Shown: piece by piece, positions 19,601 through 28,250 of the stretch
Layout of the letters: every line of letters starts with the position of its first letter
How positions within the stretch are numbered: position 1 is the first letter of the stretch
Assembly (NCBI RefSeq): GCF_019393635.1
Contig: NC_057866.1
Span: 277,644,874-277,708,873 of the forward strand
Direction: 5' to 3'
From: Dromiciops gliroides
Taxonomy: Eukaryota; Chordata; Mammalia; Microbiotheria; Microbiotheriidae
Length of the DNA: 64,000 bases
Position numbers and translations under genes: made by a program
The notes under the pieces: model-generated
Databases searched by the model: none
What the model was told of the DNA's origin: nothing
What the model saw: the letters and a program-made list of their open reading frames with translations, nothing else

Positions 19601-20977
19601 TTAGCGGCCACTTTCAGGAGGCCAGGAGCGGAGACGAGGAGGGAGAAAAGAATTCACCCGGGGGGCTCCCTGGAGGCAGAGGCGTGGCTCTCACCCAGTG
19701 CTTTCTGGGAGCTGCTGTCGGCACCCACTTATCAGAGGAGAGGTAGGCGGTGCGGGGGAAGCTGGAGCTAATTAGGATAACCCAAGGATAACTTCAAGCC
19801 AAGTCGGCCTCCCTGCCCTTTAAGACCGAGTGCGCAAGGACCCAGGAAGCCAGGTTGAGGCTGGACCCTGGTCCACTCCCTAGTCATGGCCTCGGGCAGC
19901 GTCCACGCCCCGGTGGACCTCCCTCCACTTCCTCCCCTGGAGCTGGGGAAGGTACAAAGGTGCAATCTGAGCTGCCTGAGACTGAAGTGGCCAGAGACAG
20001 GAAGGAGCCGTCTGGCGCTCAAGGAGCTCAGGCTGCAGGGAGGCCGAGCTTGAGGAGAAGCGGGTTATTCACACTGAAGCCTGACTGTGTCGCAGCCTCC
20101 CCGTGCCGGCTGTCTCTTCTTTCTCTACTCAGTCCTCCACATAAGTGCCAAAATAATATTATAGCTAGCCTTTATACAGCACCTACTATGTGCCAGACCC
20201 TATTAAGCACTCTACACATATGATCTCATTGAATCCTCATAACAACTCTGGGAGGTAGGTGCTGTTATTATCCCCATCTTACAGATGAGGGGCTGAGGCA
20301 AAGAGAGGTTAAGGGACCTGCTTAACATCACAAGGTGACTGAGTGTCTGAGGCTAGATTTGAAGGTACAGGGGCTTGGGGGCCAGTAATACAGAATATAA
20401 GAATGAAGGGATGGTATAGAGCTCACCTAACGGCCATTACAAACCTGTGCCTGAGGTCTGTGAATCTGATCCCCAAAAGAGGAAGGACGGAGAGGCCCAT
20501 GAGATGGCAGAGGCAGGTTCAAATCCTCCCCTGACTTACAGTGACTGCGTGAGCCTGGGAATGCCAGCCTCCAGGGTTCTAAGTTACAGAACAATTGGGC
20601 ATTTGCATTGTTGGAGAGAATTTCCTCTGGGGCTTCCTTATCACGATGGGATCTGAGAGCTGGGACCCCTCTTCCCTTAAAGAAGCCCGGGCCAGTCCTA
20701 CTTCAGCCCCCAAGCCTGGCAGGTTGTGTCACCCACAAAAGAGGCCGAGGAAGGATTTTGTCATCAAGAGAGATGGTTCCAATGATGACACATCACATCT
20801 CGCGTTTCCCCTCTCAGGTGTCACTCGGCAAACCTCAATGGTCTCTACTACCGAGGCGCATACACAGGCCAAACGGACGATGGCATTGTTTGGTACACCT
20901 GGCGCGGCTGGTGGTACTCCTTGAAATCTGTCGTCATGAAGATCAGGCCCAGTGACTTTGTGCCCAACGTCATCTAA
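10570..20977 (+). CDS. FGL1: FGL1, fibrinogen-like protein 1 (hepassocin), seven coding exons
   Basis: Coding exons are 10570-10629, 14327-14507, 16342-16501, 16903-17000, 18916-19004, 19139-19326 and 20818-20977: 936 bases, 311 codons plus TAA, all with AG/GT borders and matching phases. Residues 1-20 are a hydrophobic signal peptide ([15 protein letters not shown]). Residues 21-60 form a heptad-rich, Gln/Leu coiled coil with Cys25, used for oligomerisation. Residues 81-311 are a fibrinogen C-terminal domain with Cys pairs 82/111 and 247/260 and the acidic DRDNDNY loop (237-243) in the usual Ca2+-site position. The end [19 protein letters not shown] is diagnostic for FGL1. Human FGL1 is a liver-secreted hepatocyte mitogen and a ligand of the T-cell receptor LAG-3. 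Where human, as I recall it, has STWDRD, this has STRDRD. The gene appears intact; identity is near certain. Confidence 0.97.
10689..10748. repeat. (TTCA/TTCG)n tetranucleotide tract
   Basis: About 14 units of ATTC/GTTC with point variation, starting 60 bases after the donor of the first FGL1 coding exon. Confidence 0.9.
11165..11265 (+). repeat. L2 LINE 3' end
   Basis: AGAGTGTAAGCCCCCTGAGGG then GCTTAGCTCAGTGCCTGG is the typical L2 tail order. Old, in FGL1 intron 1. Confidence 0.7.
11682..11908 (+). repeat. MAR1-type CORE-SINE with perfect duplication
   Basis: Head GGAGCAACTAGGTGACCCAG, core CTGTGTGACCCTGGGCAAGTC, then GAGCTGGAGAAAGGAATGGC and TATCTCTGCCAAGAAAAC. Both sides carry the same 13 bases ACCTGGAGAGAGG (11669-11681 and 11909-11921), which defines the insertion exactly. 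In FGL1 intron 1. Confidence 0.9.
12100..12350 (-). repeat. MAR1-type CORE-SINE, reversed
   Basis: Starts TTGTTGTTCAGTCATTTCAG, passes TTTTCTTGGCAGAGATACTGG and the CORE GTGACTTGCCCAGGCTCACAC, and ends at the reversed head near 12350. Full length. In FGL1 intron 1. Confidence 0.85.
12418..12640. repeat. Unnamed interspersed repeat A, second good copy
   Basis: Starts GGAGCATGCTGGTAAATCTTT and ends AAAATTTAACGATCGGCTTTC, with the same internal blocks as the copy at 8430-8640 (TTAAAGT.GGATTTGC, CTTAAGTCGAGACGATCAAC). It carries several extra CpG sites (TCGAGACGATC, AACGATCGG). Confidence 0.6.
12686..12836 (+). repeat. WSINE1-type CORE-SINE, near-consensus
   Basis: Head GGGGCAGCTAGGTGGCGCAG, GAGTTCAAATCCAGCCTCAG, CORE and the end CACTTAACCCCAATTGCCTC, followed by an A-rich tail. 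The least eroded WSINE1 in the window. In FGL1 intron 1. Confidence 0.9.
13291..13620 (+). repeat. Ancient repeat B, 5' part
   Basis: GTCAGTCAGCCGGCATTTATG, GCACCTACTGTGTGGTGTGCC, CTCCAGGAGCTCACAGCCCAG: the repeat B order. It is unusually CpG-rich. In FGL1 intron 1, as is a later part of the same family at about 13900-14035 (GGAGCCGAGGATTACACCGAG, CCTGGGAGGCTGGGGGGATGG). Confidence 0.6.
14327..14507 (+). CDS. FGL1: FGL1 coding exon 2 (coiled coil)
   Basis: Encodes residues 21-80, starting [16 protein letters not shown] and ending RRQYA, then one base of Asp81. Acceptor CCCCTCCAG, donor GCAG|GTCAGT. Strong heptad pattern of Leu/Val/Ile; aligns residue for residue with human ALEDCAQEQ...KRQYA. 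Confidence 0.96.
14508..15492. other. FGL1: FGL1 intron 2, left half
   Basis: No exon or clear repeat apart from a short eroded SINE-like stretch at about 14715-14780 (CTAGCTGTGTCACACGGAG) and a possible repeat B fragment at 15230-15460 (CTGGGGCCACAAAGATGAAA, TCTGCCCTTGGGGACCCAG). Confidence 0.4.
15493..15720 (+). repeat. MIR
   Basis: CATTTTACAGGTGAGGAAACC, GATCTGCCCAAGGTCACTCAG and AGCTAGTAAGT in the right order for MIR with part of its LINE-like 5' half (CATATGACATCTCATAGG). In FGL1 intron 2. Confidence 0.75.
15840..16292 (+). repeat. L2 LINE 3' region
   Basis: TCCTTTGCTTCCTTCCAGGCTC, CCTTCTACCTAAAGCC, AAAGAATGTAAGGTTCCTGAG, GGGCAGGCACCATTC and TGTTTGTTGAATGG are successive L2 3' blocks. 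It runs to within 50 bases of the acceptor of FGL1 coding exon 3. Confidence 0.75.
16342..16501 (+). CDS. FGL1: FGL1 coding exon 3 (start of fibrinogen domain)
   Basis: Residues 81-134: [20 protein letters not shown] then [23 protein letters not shown], the canonical fibrinogen-domain opening. Acceptor GCCAACAG, donor ACAG|GTACCC. An L2 fragment ends about 50 bases upstream of the acceptor. Confidence 0.97.
16903..17000 (+). CDS. FGL1: FGL1 coding exon 4
   Basis: Residues 134-167: [13 protein letters not shown] then [16 protein letters not shown], the conserved 'G(F/Y)GNxxGEYWLGN' segment of fibrinogen domains. Acceptor GATTTTCAG, donor CAAC|GTAAGA. Confidence 0.97.
17130..17495. repeat. Purine-rich (GA)n tract
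   Basis: About 365 bases that are nearly all A and G on the + strand (GAGAGAGAAAGAGA-type units with GGGGA interruptions). In FGL1 intron 4. Reverse-strand Leu/Ser-rich open frames over it are artefacts. Confidence 0.9.
17700..18540 (+). repeat. Two MIR-family SINEs with an L2-like piece between
   Basis: MIR at about 17700-17910 (TTTCTCATTTGAGCCTCACTAC, CATTTTACAGATGAGGAAACT). L2-like sequence at about 18050-18300 (TTCCAGGATAATGTCTTCATTG). A MIR/THER1-type SINE at about 18320-18540 (GACTTTGTGACC..GGCCAAGTCACTT, CAGTTTCCTCACCTGTAAAG, GATGAAATGAGATGATA). All in FGL1 intron 4. Confidence 0.65.
18916..19004 (+). CDS. FGL1: FGL1 coding exon 5
   Basis: Residues 167-196: [20 protein letters not shown] and ESFRVGDEK. 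Acceptor TTGTCCAG, phase-0 donor AAAAG|GTAGGC. Confidence 0.96.
19139..19326 (+). CDS. FGL1: FGL1 coding exon 6 (Ca2+-loop exon)
   Basis: Residues 197-259, with [12 protein letters not shown], the DRDNDNY loop and [13 protein letters not shown]. Acceptor CCCCTTAG, donor AACAG|GTAGGC. The intron before it is only 134 bases. Confidence 0.97.
19345..19750 (+). repeat. Ancient repeat B, 5' part
   Basis: TCAGTCAAAAGGCATTTATTA, GTGCCTACTGTATGCGGTACC, CCCCCAGGAGCTCACGCTCC, then TTGGGAAAGTTTCTGGTAGAAG and a GCCAGGAGCGGAGACGAGGAG block. In FGL1 intron 6, starting 19 bases after the donor. Confidence 0.65.
20148..20372 (+). repeat. MIR, near full length
   Basis: AATATTATAGCTAGCCTTTAT, CACCTACTATGTGCCAGACC, ATGATCTCATTGAATCCTCA, TATCCCCATCTTACAGATGAG and a diverged 3' end: the full MIR order. 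FGL1 intron 6. Confidence 0.8.
20818..20977 (+). CDS. FGL1: FGL1 last coding exon
   Basis: Residues 259-311 and TAA at 20975-20977: [17 protein letters not shown] then [20 protein letters not shown] and the VPNVI end. Acceptor CCTCTCAG. Confidence 0.97.
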
Positions 20978-21108
20978 ATGTGCGTCCCGAGATCTCTGTC
21001 CCTGCCTGGGCAGGAACTGCTGCCCCGAGGATGGACTTTTCCAGTGTGGCCGTGTTGCTCATCATTTAGCACACTCTCAATGAAGGAAATGTAATGAGAA
21101 ATTAACCC

Positions 21109-21114
21109 AATAAA
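21109..21114 (+). terminator. FGL1: FGL1 polyadenylation signal AATAAA
   Basis: Canonical AATAAA 132 bases after the FGL1 stop codon, with a GT-rich stretch (TGGTGTGATC) just downstream. This gives a short 3' UTR. Confidence 0.8.
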
Positions 21115-22239
21115 TGGTGTGATCAGACGGGGAAGAGCTGGGAAGCACTGTGGGGGGCCTGCCTTCAGGGGGGCATCCCGTCGGTCCAGGAGATAGCCCA
21201 ACAGAAACCTCGAGCAAGACTTAGATGATTGTTGGAGAGAATGTGAGGCTTCTGGGAGGGCAGTCTTGGCAGCGGCAAGAGCCACAGGGCCAAGAACCCG
21301 TCCCTCTGCCCTGGACCCTGCCCTGGGCCCTGCCCAGACCAACCACAGCCAGAGTACCACACTTACTTTCAGGAGCTGTATTTGAGGAAGGACATCCCAA
21401 ACTGGAGGTGAATGAAGGGGCAGCCAGGATGGGAGGGGAGTGGCCTTCGCTCTTCAATCTCTGATTTCTTTGGGTTATGGTGATTTGCAAGTAAGGCACT
21501 TTGTTCATAACAGTCGTCGTCACATCATACCCTAACAACCCGGCATTTCTACAGGCTTTATAGGCTTGCAAGCTCTTTTACAGATAGTCTCTCATTTTGA
21601 CCCTCACAACAGAACTCAGAGGTAGGTGCTATTATGGTCCTCTGTTTTACCGGTGAGGAAACTGAGGCAGGCAGCGGTTAAGTGACTAACTTATCAGCTA
21701 ACAAATGGCAGAGGCTTGATTAGAACTCGGCTCTTCCTGAGGTCCAGACCCAGCGAGCTGCCCACTGTACCACTGAGCTGCCATGTACCTTAGCCGGCCC
21801 TCAGACAAAAGTAGTCCTGGTGTCATTGGAGAGAGGATGGAAGTGGGGGCAGCAAGAGGTTGTGTGGCTCGCTAGTCAGTCTCACCTAGGGCTCCGACCC
21901 AGATGTCCGGAGGAGAGGACACCTGGAAGAGCTTCTGATCATTCGCTCGCCCAGAGGCAGAACTGGGAGCCATGAAGGGGAGTTGTTGAGAGGCTGACTC
22001 TAGATAGATGCAAGAAGGCCTCCCTAAGCAGCTAGCGCTGACCCCGGGAGGGAGGGGCGGACACTGCTCCCTTCCCAGAGGGGAGGCTGTGTGGCAAACC
22101 TGCCCCAGAAAAATGTGTGTCATCCATCCAAACTCTCTCTTCTCTCCCCCTGAACTTTCAAATCACTCCAGCACCATCTCTCACCCTTTCCTCCTTTGCT
22201 CTAGTCTTAGAAAACGAGGGGGCCAAGGCCAGCCCTGAC
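21115..22239. other. Intergenic DNA after FGL1, with a MIR
   Basis: MIR at about 21545-21785 (ACAGGCTTTATAGGC, GGTAGGTGCTATTATGG, ACCGGTGAGGAAACTGAGGC). The remainder is unassigned; no exon seen. Confidence 0.5.
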
Positions 22240-22700
22240 TTGTGCTCTGGACCCCATCCCTTTCCATCGGTGCCAGGGGTTCTGGCACTCTAACTCTCTC
22301 GTTTCTGTCTCTGTCTCTGTGTCTGCTTCCCCGACACCCCCCCCCACCCCCGTGTGTCTGTCCTCTGTTTTGGGGGACATTTCTCTGTCGTTGTTCCTTT
22401 GCCCACTTCCTTCATAGGCGCCTCTTCCACATCCTCCCCCACCCCAGCATGGGAGTGCTCCGAGATTGCATCCTAGACCCTCTCCTCTTCTCTCTTGACT
22501 TCCTCTCTTCTGCTTGGCCCCTCCTAGGGTTTCAGCTACCACAGCCCTCACCTCTCTCCTGAGCAAGCAGCAGTTCTACATGTCCAGCTTCCTGCAGTGT
22601 CCTCCACCTGGGATGTCCCAAGGGCATCTCAAACTCTTTCTGTCACAAGACCCCTCTCCTCCCTTTTTCTGACTACCCAAGCTCCACAAGCTCCACAGTT
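22240..22700 (+). repeat. L2 LINE, end of ORF2 region
   Basis: CATCCTAGACCCTCTCCTCTTC, then CTCACCTCTCTCCTGAGCAAG, CACCTGGGATGTCCCAAGGGC and ATCTCAAACTC follow the L2 reverse-transcriptase C-terminal coding sequence as found in mammal L2 copies. It is heavily eroded and not coding now. Confidence 0.6.
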
Positions 22701-24300
22701 TGGATGATACCTGCCTTGGGGAGGTTTCGAACAGAGGTGGGGAATGCCTGGGGCTAGCGAATCGTGGACATGGGCCTAGCCTGTGGTCTATCCCTTCATT
22801 TCCCAGTCCCTGTCCTTCTGGCTTCTAAGAATTGGCTCAGAGCCGAGGTCAGAGACTCTTAGCCCTACGCCTGAGCCCTGGTTTGCAAAGCTGACCCTGT
22901 CTTTTCCCCACCACAAACTGTCCTTTTGCCGTTCCTTTGCATCCCCAAGCTGTCAGCACATGAGTAGGCTCTTAATGCATGTTGACTGACTGACTGATAG
23001 AAGTGCATCTTGCTAGACCTCGTCATTTCATTCTGTGTGACTGCTTTCTTAAAAAAACTCAGCCTCTCTGCCTGATACCTCTGAAGTGAGTCAACCACAA
23101 GCATTTCTTAAGTGCTTACTACATGCCAGGCACAAGGGTGCTAAGTTACCTCCAAACCTTGTCTCCTGCCAGAGAGATTGTTGGGATTGTTTTGAGTGCC
23201 ACCTTCTTGTGTTTTCTGGATGCCACCTCCTCTCACCACATACAGCGCTAATAACAACAATAATCTTCATGTGGCACCTGCTATGTGCTGGCACTGAGCT
23301 AATCACTTTACAAATACCATCTCGCTTGATCCTCAGAACAGCTGGGAGATAGGTGCTGTCTGTTGTTCCCATTTTACAGAAGGGGGAACAGAGCAGGTAG
23401 AGGGGGGCGGCTTGCCAGGAAGTGTCTAAGGTAGATTCAAACCCCAGGTTCCAGGTCCAGCACTCTGTGCCCTCAGGAGCTACCTTGGCTAACCAACCAC
23501 TGAGGATTCAGAGGTAGGAGAACCTTTAGAGATAACGCGGTGCCCCTCTGAACTCGAGACACTGAGGGGAGACACAGGCCAGACCCCCCCCCACTGTGGG
23601 GTCGACTGGCAGCTTAGCACTCTTTCCCTTCAAAATGCCACATCCTATGCCAAGATCTGGAAAGACAATGAAGCAACTCAATTCCATTAACCCAACAAGC
23701 AGCTATTAAGTACCTCCTGTATATAGACACTGTGCTAGCGCACTAGGCTTGCAAAGCCAAAATTGAAGCAGTCCTGCCATTGAAAACTTATATTCTACAA
23801 GGCTCCAACCACATGTGGAAAGGTAAGAAGATAAAGGTAATTGGAGAGGCAGCAGCCCAAGATGAAGAGAATTGGGAGGCATGGGCAGCACACTCCCATA
23901 CAACCCCTATATTTCTTTGTTCAGACTGGGGCTAAGGGATTAAATGATGGGTTGCTTCCCTCCGTGTTGCCCCAGAGGCCCCATCTTCTGCACCGAGGGT
24001 TCCTAAGCCAGGATTAGGAGCTTGTTCTGAAAACAACTCTGCTCCAATATAATGGATGTCTTCTGTGCACTTAGCAATGTGGTTCTGAAGACGGTCCCGG
24101 GTGGTCTTCAGCCACCCATGTCCAGGACGTACACCATTCTCAGAGTCTGTCCGAGGGCTTGGGTATGTCAGTGATGCCCCTTCTGTCCTCTCTCAGATTC
24201 TAGCCCTGCAATTCTGTAGCAGGTGTCCAGGTGATGAGGGCTACAGACTATCGAACAAGGAGTTGGAGAGCCCCTAACACCTGCTTGGAAGTGTGCCAGG
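22701..24300. other. Intergenic DNA with MIR and repeat B fragments
   Basis: Repeat pieces: L2-like tail about 22935-23000 (AGTAGGCTCTTAATGCATG); MIR about 23245-23480 (GCACCTGCTATGTGCTGGCAC, CATTTTACAGAAGGGGGAAC); repeat B about 23690-23880 (CTATTAAGTACCTCCTGTAT). No gene seen. Confidence 0.5.
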
Positions 24301-26784
24301 CTGGGGTGGCGATAAAGCGTTTATTAAGCTCTTACTTGAGCGGGCACTGTGACCCCAAGACAGAAACCAAACCCCCCAAGTGCCTCAAGGCACTTACTTT
24401 CTGAGGATGCCCCTGTCTCCACAGACCCACGTGGCAATGGAGAGACACGGCTGCTGCTGGCCATCAGCAGCAATGGACTGAGCCGTGGCTGGGGCATCGA
24501 TGCCAGGAAGGGAGGAGGACCAGGAGAGGGGTGGCAAACAGGCAGAGGCAAGAGGGTTGTTGGGGGAAAGGCTGGGGTGGAGGCTGAGGGTGCTATCCAT
24601 CAGGGAACTCCCCCCACCCATCTTTTTCTAAAAGCACCATTGATGCTCAAGGCCCTGCCGGCTCCCTCGCTTGAGGAAGGGCAGGGCTCCCTCTAGGTGG
24701 AGCTCTCAGCCCGCCACAGCCTGTGCAGCAAGCACCATGGTGACGTGGGCTCTGGAGATGCCATGGGCAGGCAGGGGATGCTGCCATCCCGCTTCCTCCT
24801 CAGCCCCACCCCGGCCCCAGCGTGGAGGGCCTTGCCAGCTCCTGCCTGGGGGCAGCCCGAGGTATCCAGCCTGCCCCAGGATCGCCCCAGGTGAGGGATT
24901 CTGGGCAGATGAGAGCCCCTCAGGGAGTGACTTCTGCTCAGTACAGTTCAGTGAACAAAGTGCTTCGGATCCCCACGGAGGAGAGGAGCGGGGCCTACAG
25001 AGCCGGCCTTGCAAGAGTCATCAAGACCTCCCTTAGTCACTCTCTGGCTTCGCAAGTCACCTCATCCCTCCTGGCCTCAGTTTCTCCACCCAGAAAATGA
25101 GGAGTGGGAGTCAGCAGCCTAACCCCAAGTCTCTGCCCAGCCTATACTGGCTGAGGGAAGCCTCATGAGTTACTAATGGAGAGAGTTTAAACAACCAAAG
25201 GCCTGGACTCCCCTCCCCTCCCCAAATGGATAAGGTGCCGTGCTAGGCTCTGGAGTAGGAGGAGAATGACATTACTGTGTCCTCAGGGATCTTGGAGCTT
25301 AGGAAGGACTAATGGGGGAGAGGGAACATCAGACGCGTTTGTAAATAAATGATGAAAAGAAAACGCAGTAAAGACCAACACGCTGGAAGAAATGTGACTG
25401 CCAGGGGATGGGAGCCCGGGCAGGAAGGCTTCATGGAAGTAGTGGCATCTGAATTGGGCCTGTAAAGGAAGGGAAGGACTATATGGGGCAGATGGCAAAG
25501 TTTATCCTTGGAATGGGCCCAGGGACCCTGTCTAGAGCCTCTCTCATGGAACTTCCTCTGGGTGGTCAGGACTAAGAACCAGTCTAGGTCAGGCGGCCGT
25601 GAGGAGTCCAGAACACTGTGAGGGCCCATGGAAGGAGAAGTGGGCAGGTGCTAGGCCCCCAGGTGCAGACGTTCCAGGCCACAGGGAAGTTCAGGGCCAG
25701 AGCGGCTGTTCTTGGAGAAGAAGTTAGTTAGTTGTACAAGGAGCCCAGCTAAAGAGGGAAGAGGGCTATTGTGGAAAGGGGGTGGTGGGAGAGGTGGGTA
25801 GATTGGATGAGCAGAAAGAGTGGGACTTGTCTTGGGACAATGGAGCTGGGGAAGGGGAGGGGCAATCCCTAGAGGCTGGAAGACATGAGATGGCCCGAAT
25901 GGGGCTGTTTGGGTCCCCTAGGGTTGTCACCAGAGTGTGCAGGGGCAGGAGCGGTTCAGGGTTGGGGCCCATGCCCCATGTGGTTTAGGAGCACATCCAG
26001 AGCTTGGGCCGAGATCCAGCCATGATTGCAGGTCCTGTCGAGTTCTGCCAACCTGAGCCCCACCACTGCTCTGGTTCCGATGACCATTCATAGAGAAAGG
26101 TGGGGATACAAGGGATGACAGGCAGGCAGGCAGATGGGCAGACAGGCAGGCAGACAGACAAGGGAAGATGTCCTGGGGGGTGGCCAGCTCAGGCTAGACC
26201 GCTGGCCAAATCGCAAAGTATCCTATGATCTAAAACTGGAGATTTCAGCAGTCCCCACCCTCCTGGCTCTGTGGACCTCCTAGTCAACCCCCCAACACCA
26301 TTTTACCAATGAGGAGACAGGATGGGAAAGACCAAATGACTCGTCCAGGTTACACAGGTAGCAGGTGGAGAGACTTCGTCTGGTCCCAGCTTTCCCACTC
26401 TCTTCACTGGTGCCGCCCTCTCTGGGACCACCCAACCCTTTCAGGACAGACTCCAGGATCACTCACTTCTGGCCAGACTCGCTCTGGGGGCGTCCTTTCC
26501 ATCTCCCTGCTGGCCGCCTTGCCCTCATGGGCGCCTCTGCCTCACCTCACACATACCCCTTTCCAGCTCTCTTTTACCCGCTCTCTTCCCCTATTCCAGT
26601 GTAAGCTTCTGGAGGACAGGACTGGCCTGTTGGCTTGTATTTCTATTCCCAGGGCACCATAACCAGCCCAATAGGGCTCACGGACTTTAATCAATGCTAT
26701 ATGTCCTCTTTATCTGTCATTTATCTATAAACTGTCTCTGCTTACATATCCCTCTCACTCCTACTCAGCTATCTATCTACCCTG
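24301..26784. other. Intergenic DNA with old repeat fragments
   Basis: Repeat B start at about 24310-24410 (GCGTTTATTAAGCTCTTAC) and again at about 25230-25500 (GGAAGGCTTCATGGAAGTAG, GGCATCTGAATTGGGCCTG). MIR about 26285-26400, L2 tail about 26590-26700 (CCAGTGTAAGCTTCTGGAGGAC). GGCA/GACA short repeats at 26118-26160. Open frames near 24349-24696 match nothing I know. Confidence 0.45.
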
Positions 26785-26890
26785 GGGCAGTGGCGCCTGC
26801 AGTCAAGAGGACCTGAGTTCCAAATCTTACCTTAGACACTTATTAGACCCTGGGGCAAGTCACTTAACCCCAAATGCCTCAAACATCCAA
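26785..26890 (+). repeat. WSINE1-type SINE, eroded
   Basis: TGGGGCAGTGGCGCCTGCAG, AAGAGGACCTGAGTTCCAAAT, CAAGTCACTTAACCCCAAATGC: WSINE1 blocks with the core partly lost. Confidence 0.65.
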
Positions 26891-28045
26891 GGCATCTCCA
26901 GTCTCCTGATGTATATCTTGCCACTGAACCCAGATGGCTCTGGAGGAGAGCCTTTCACAGCCCTCCCCTCACTTAAATCCAATTCAGTGCAAGTCATGAC
27001 ATTAGCCTGTACCTGCCTGCCCATTTGTCTGTCTGTCTGTCTGCCTGCCCTCTCTCCTCCACCCCCAGGAGCTAAGTGTGGCTCTCGAAGGCCTGCTCAC
27101 CTCTCCACTTTCTTGTCCCGTGAGGCCTCAAAACAGGAAGCAGGCACCAGTGTTCCTAATCTAGTCTCTCAGTGTGCAGAAGTTCTGTCTCTGCCCTGGG
27201 TCATTTTTCAGCAGAAGGGATGACTACCTCCAGCGGCCCTCCCTGCTCTGAACCAGCACTGTCAAGGATAGAGGAAAGAGTGTTGGGGTCAGAAATCTAG
27301 GTTTTTATCCTAGCTCTGAGGATTCCTTGCTGCATGACCTTGGGTGAGTCCTTTTCCCTCTCTGGGCCTCAATATTCTCTTTGGTAAACCAAGGCAGTGG
27401 GACTCGAGGGCTGCCACCCCCCCACCAGCCCAAGTACTCTTGTGCTTCCACGGGTGCCCCCCTCCAGCTCCTCAGTCATCCCACATGGAGGATAAAAGAA
27501 CGATCGCTTGCTCGTCAGCGCTTGCATCTTGGCACACAGGCTCCCCATCCTTCTGGGCTCCGGCGCCCTTGTGGGGTCCTGCCCGGAGAGGGTGTGCTGC
27601 CATCCTGGCGAAGCAAAGCAGCCTCAGTGTGCTGCTCCCCAGCAGCTACTGGTCTCCCAGTCCTTCTGCAGCTGACTCAGCCGACGGGAATGAACACACA
27701 TTTCCCACCGATGACTGGGGCCTGTGTCTCTCTGGAATGTCGGCGTCCGCCCAGATGAGGGAGGTCTACTCACCAAACACTCATACACAGAAGCACGGCT
27801 GGCTCCGGATCTTCCCAAGCTGATTCTAGGAGCAGCTACAGAGGACTCTGGCGTCATGGGAAGAGTCAGCCTCAGAAAGGAGATGCTTCCTAAACTTACT
27901 TGTGGGCATGTGGACAGTGCCCACACCTGGCAGGTGGTTCCTGGGAGTCCCAAGATCACCACCCGAAAGCGACCTGTGTAGACCATCCACCCCAAGGGGA
28001 GATAGGGTGGTGATACCCACCTCTTGGACAATCACAGGCCACCAC
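26891..28045. other. Unassigned intergenic DNA
   Basis: A short CTGT/CTGC tract at about 27020-27050 and an eroded MIR-like piece at about 27285-27400 (TGCATGACCTTGGGTGAGTCC). No gene seen despite overlapping open frames near 27344-28031. Confidence 0.4.
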
Positions 28046-28250
28046 CGCATCTACCATGGGCTCAGTGGGGCCTGGAATGCCAGACACATCTCCCAGCCTT
28101 TGGCCTGGCTGTGTCCCCTGCCTGGAGTGCCTTCTCCCCCTTTGTTTTCTTTCAGACTCAGCTTAAACAGTGCCTTTTCCTGACTATCCCACCATCCTCC
28201 TACTAGCCCTCGAATCCTGTTTCCTAACAGCTTTGGGGGGAGTTTGTATT
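28046..28250 (+). repeat. L2 LINE fragment
   Basis: CTGCCTGGAGTGCCTTCTCCC, TTCAGACTCAGCTTAAACAG, GCCTTTTCCTGACTATCCC are the L2 3' UTR blocks (CTGGAATGCCCT..., CAGCTCAAATGCCACCTCC). Confidence 0.6.
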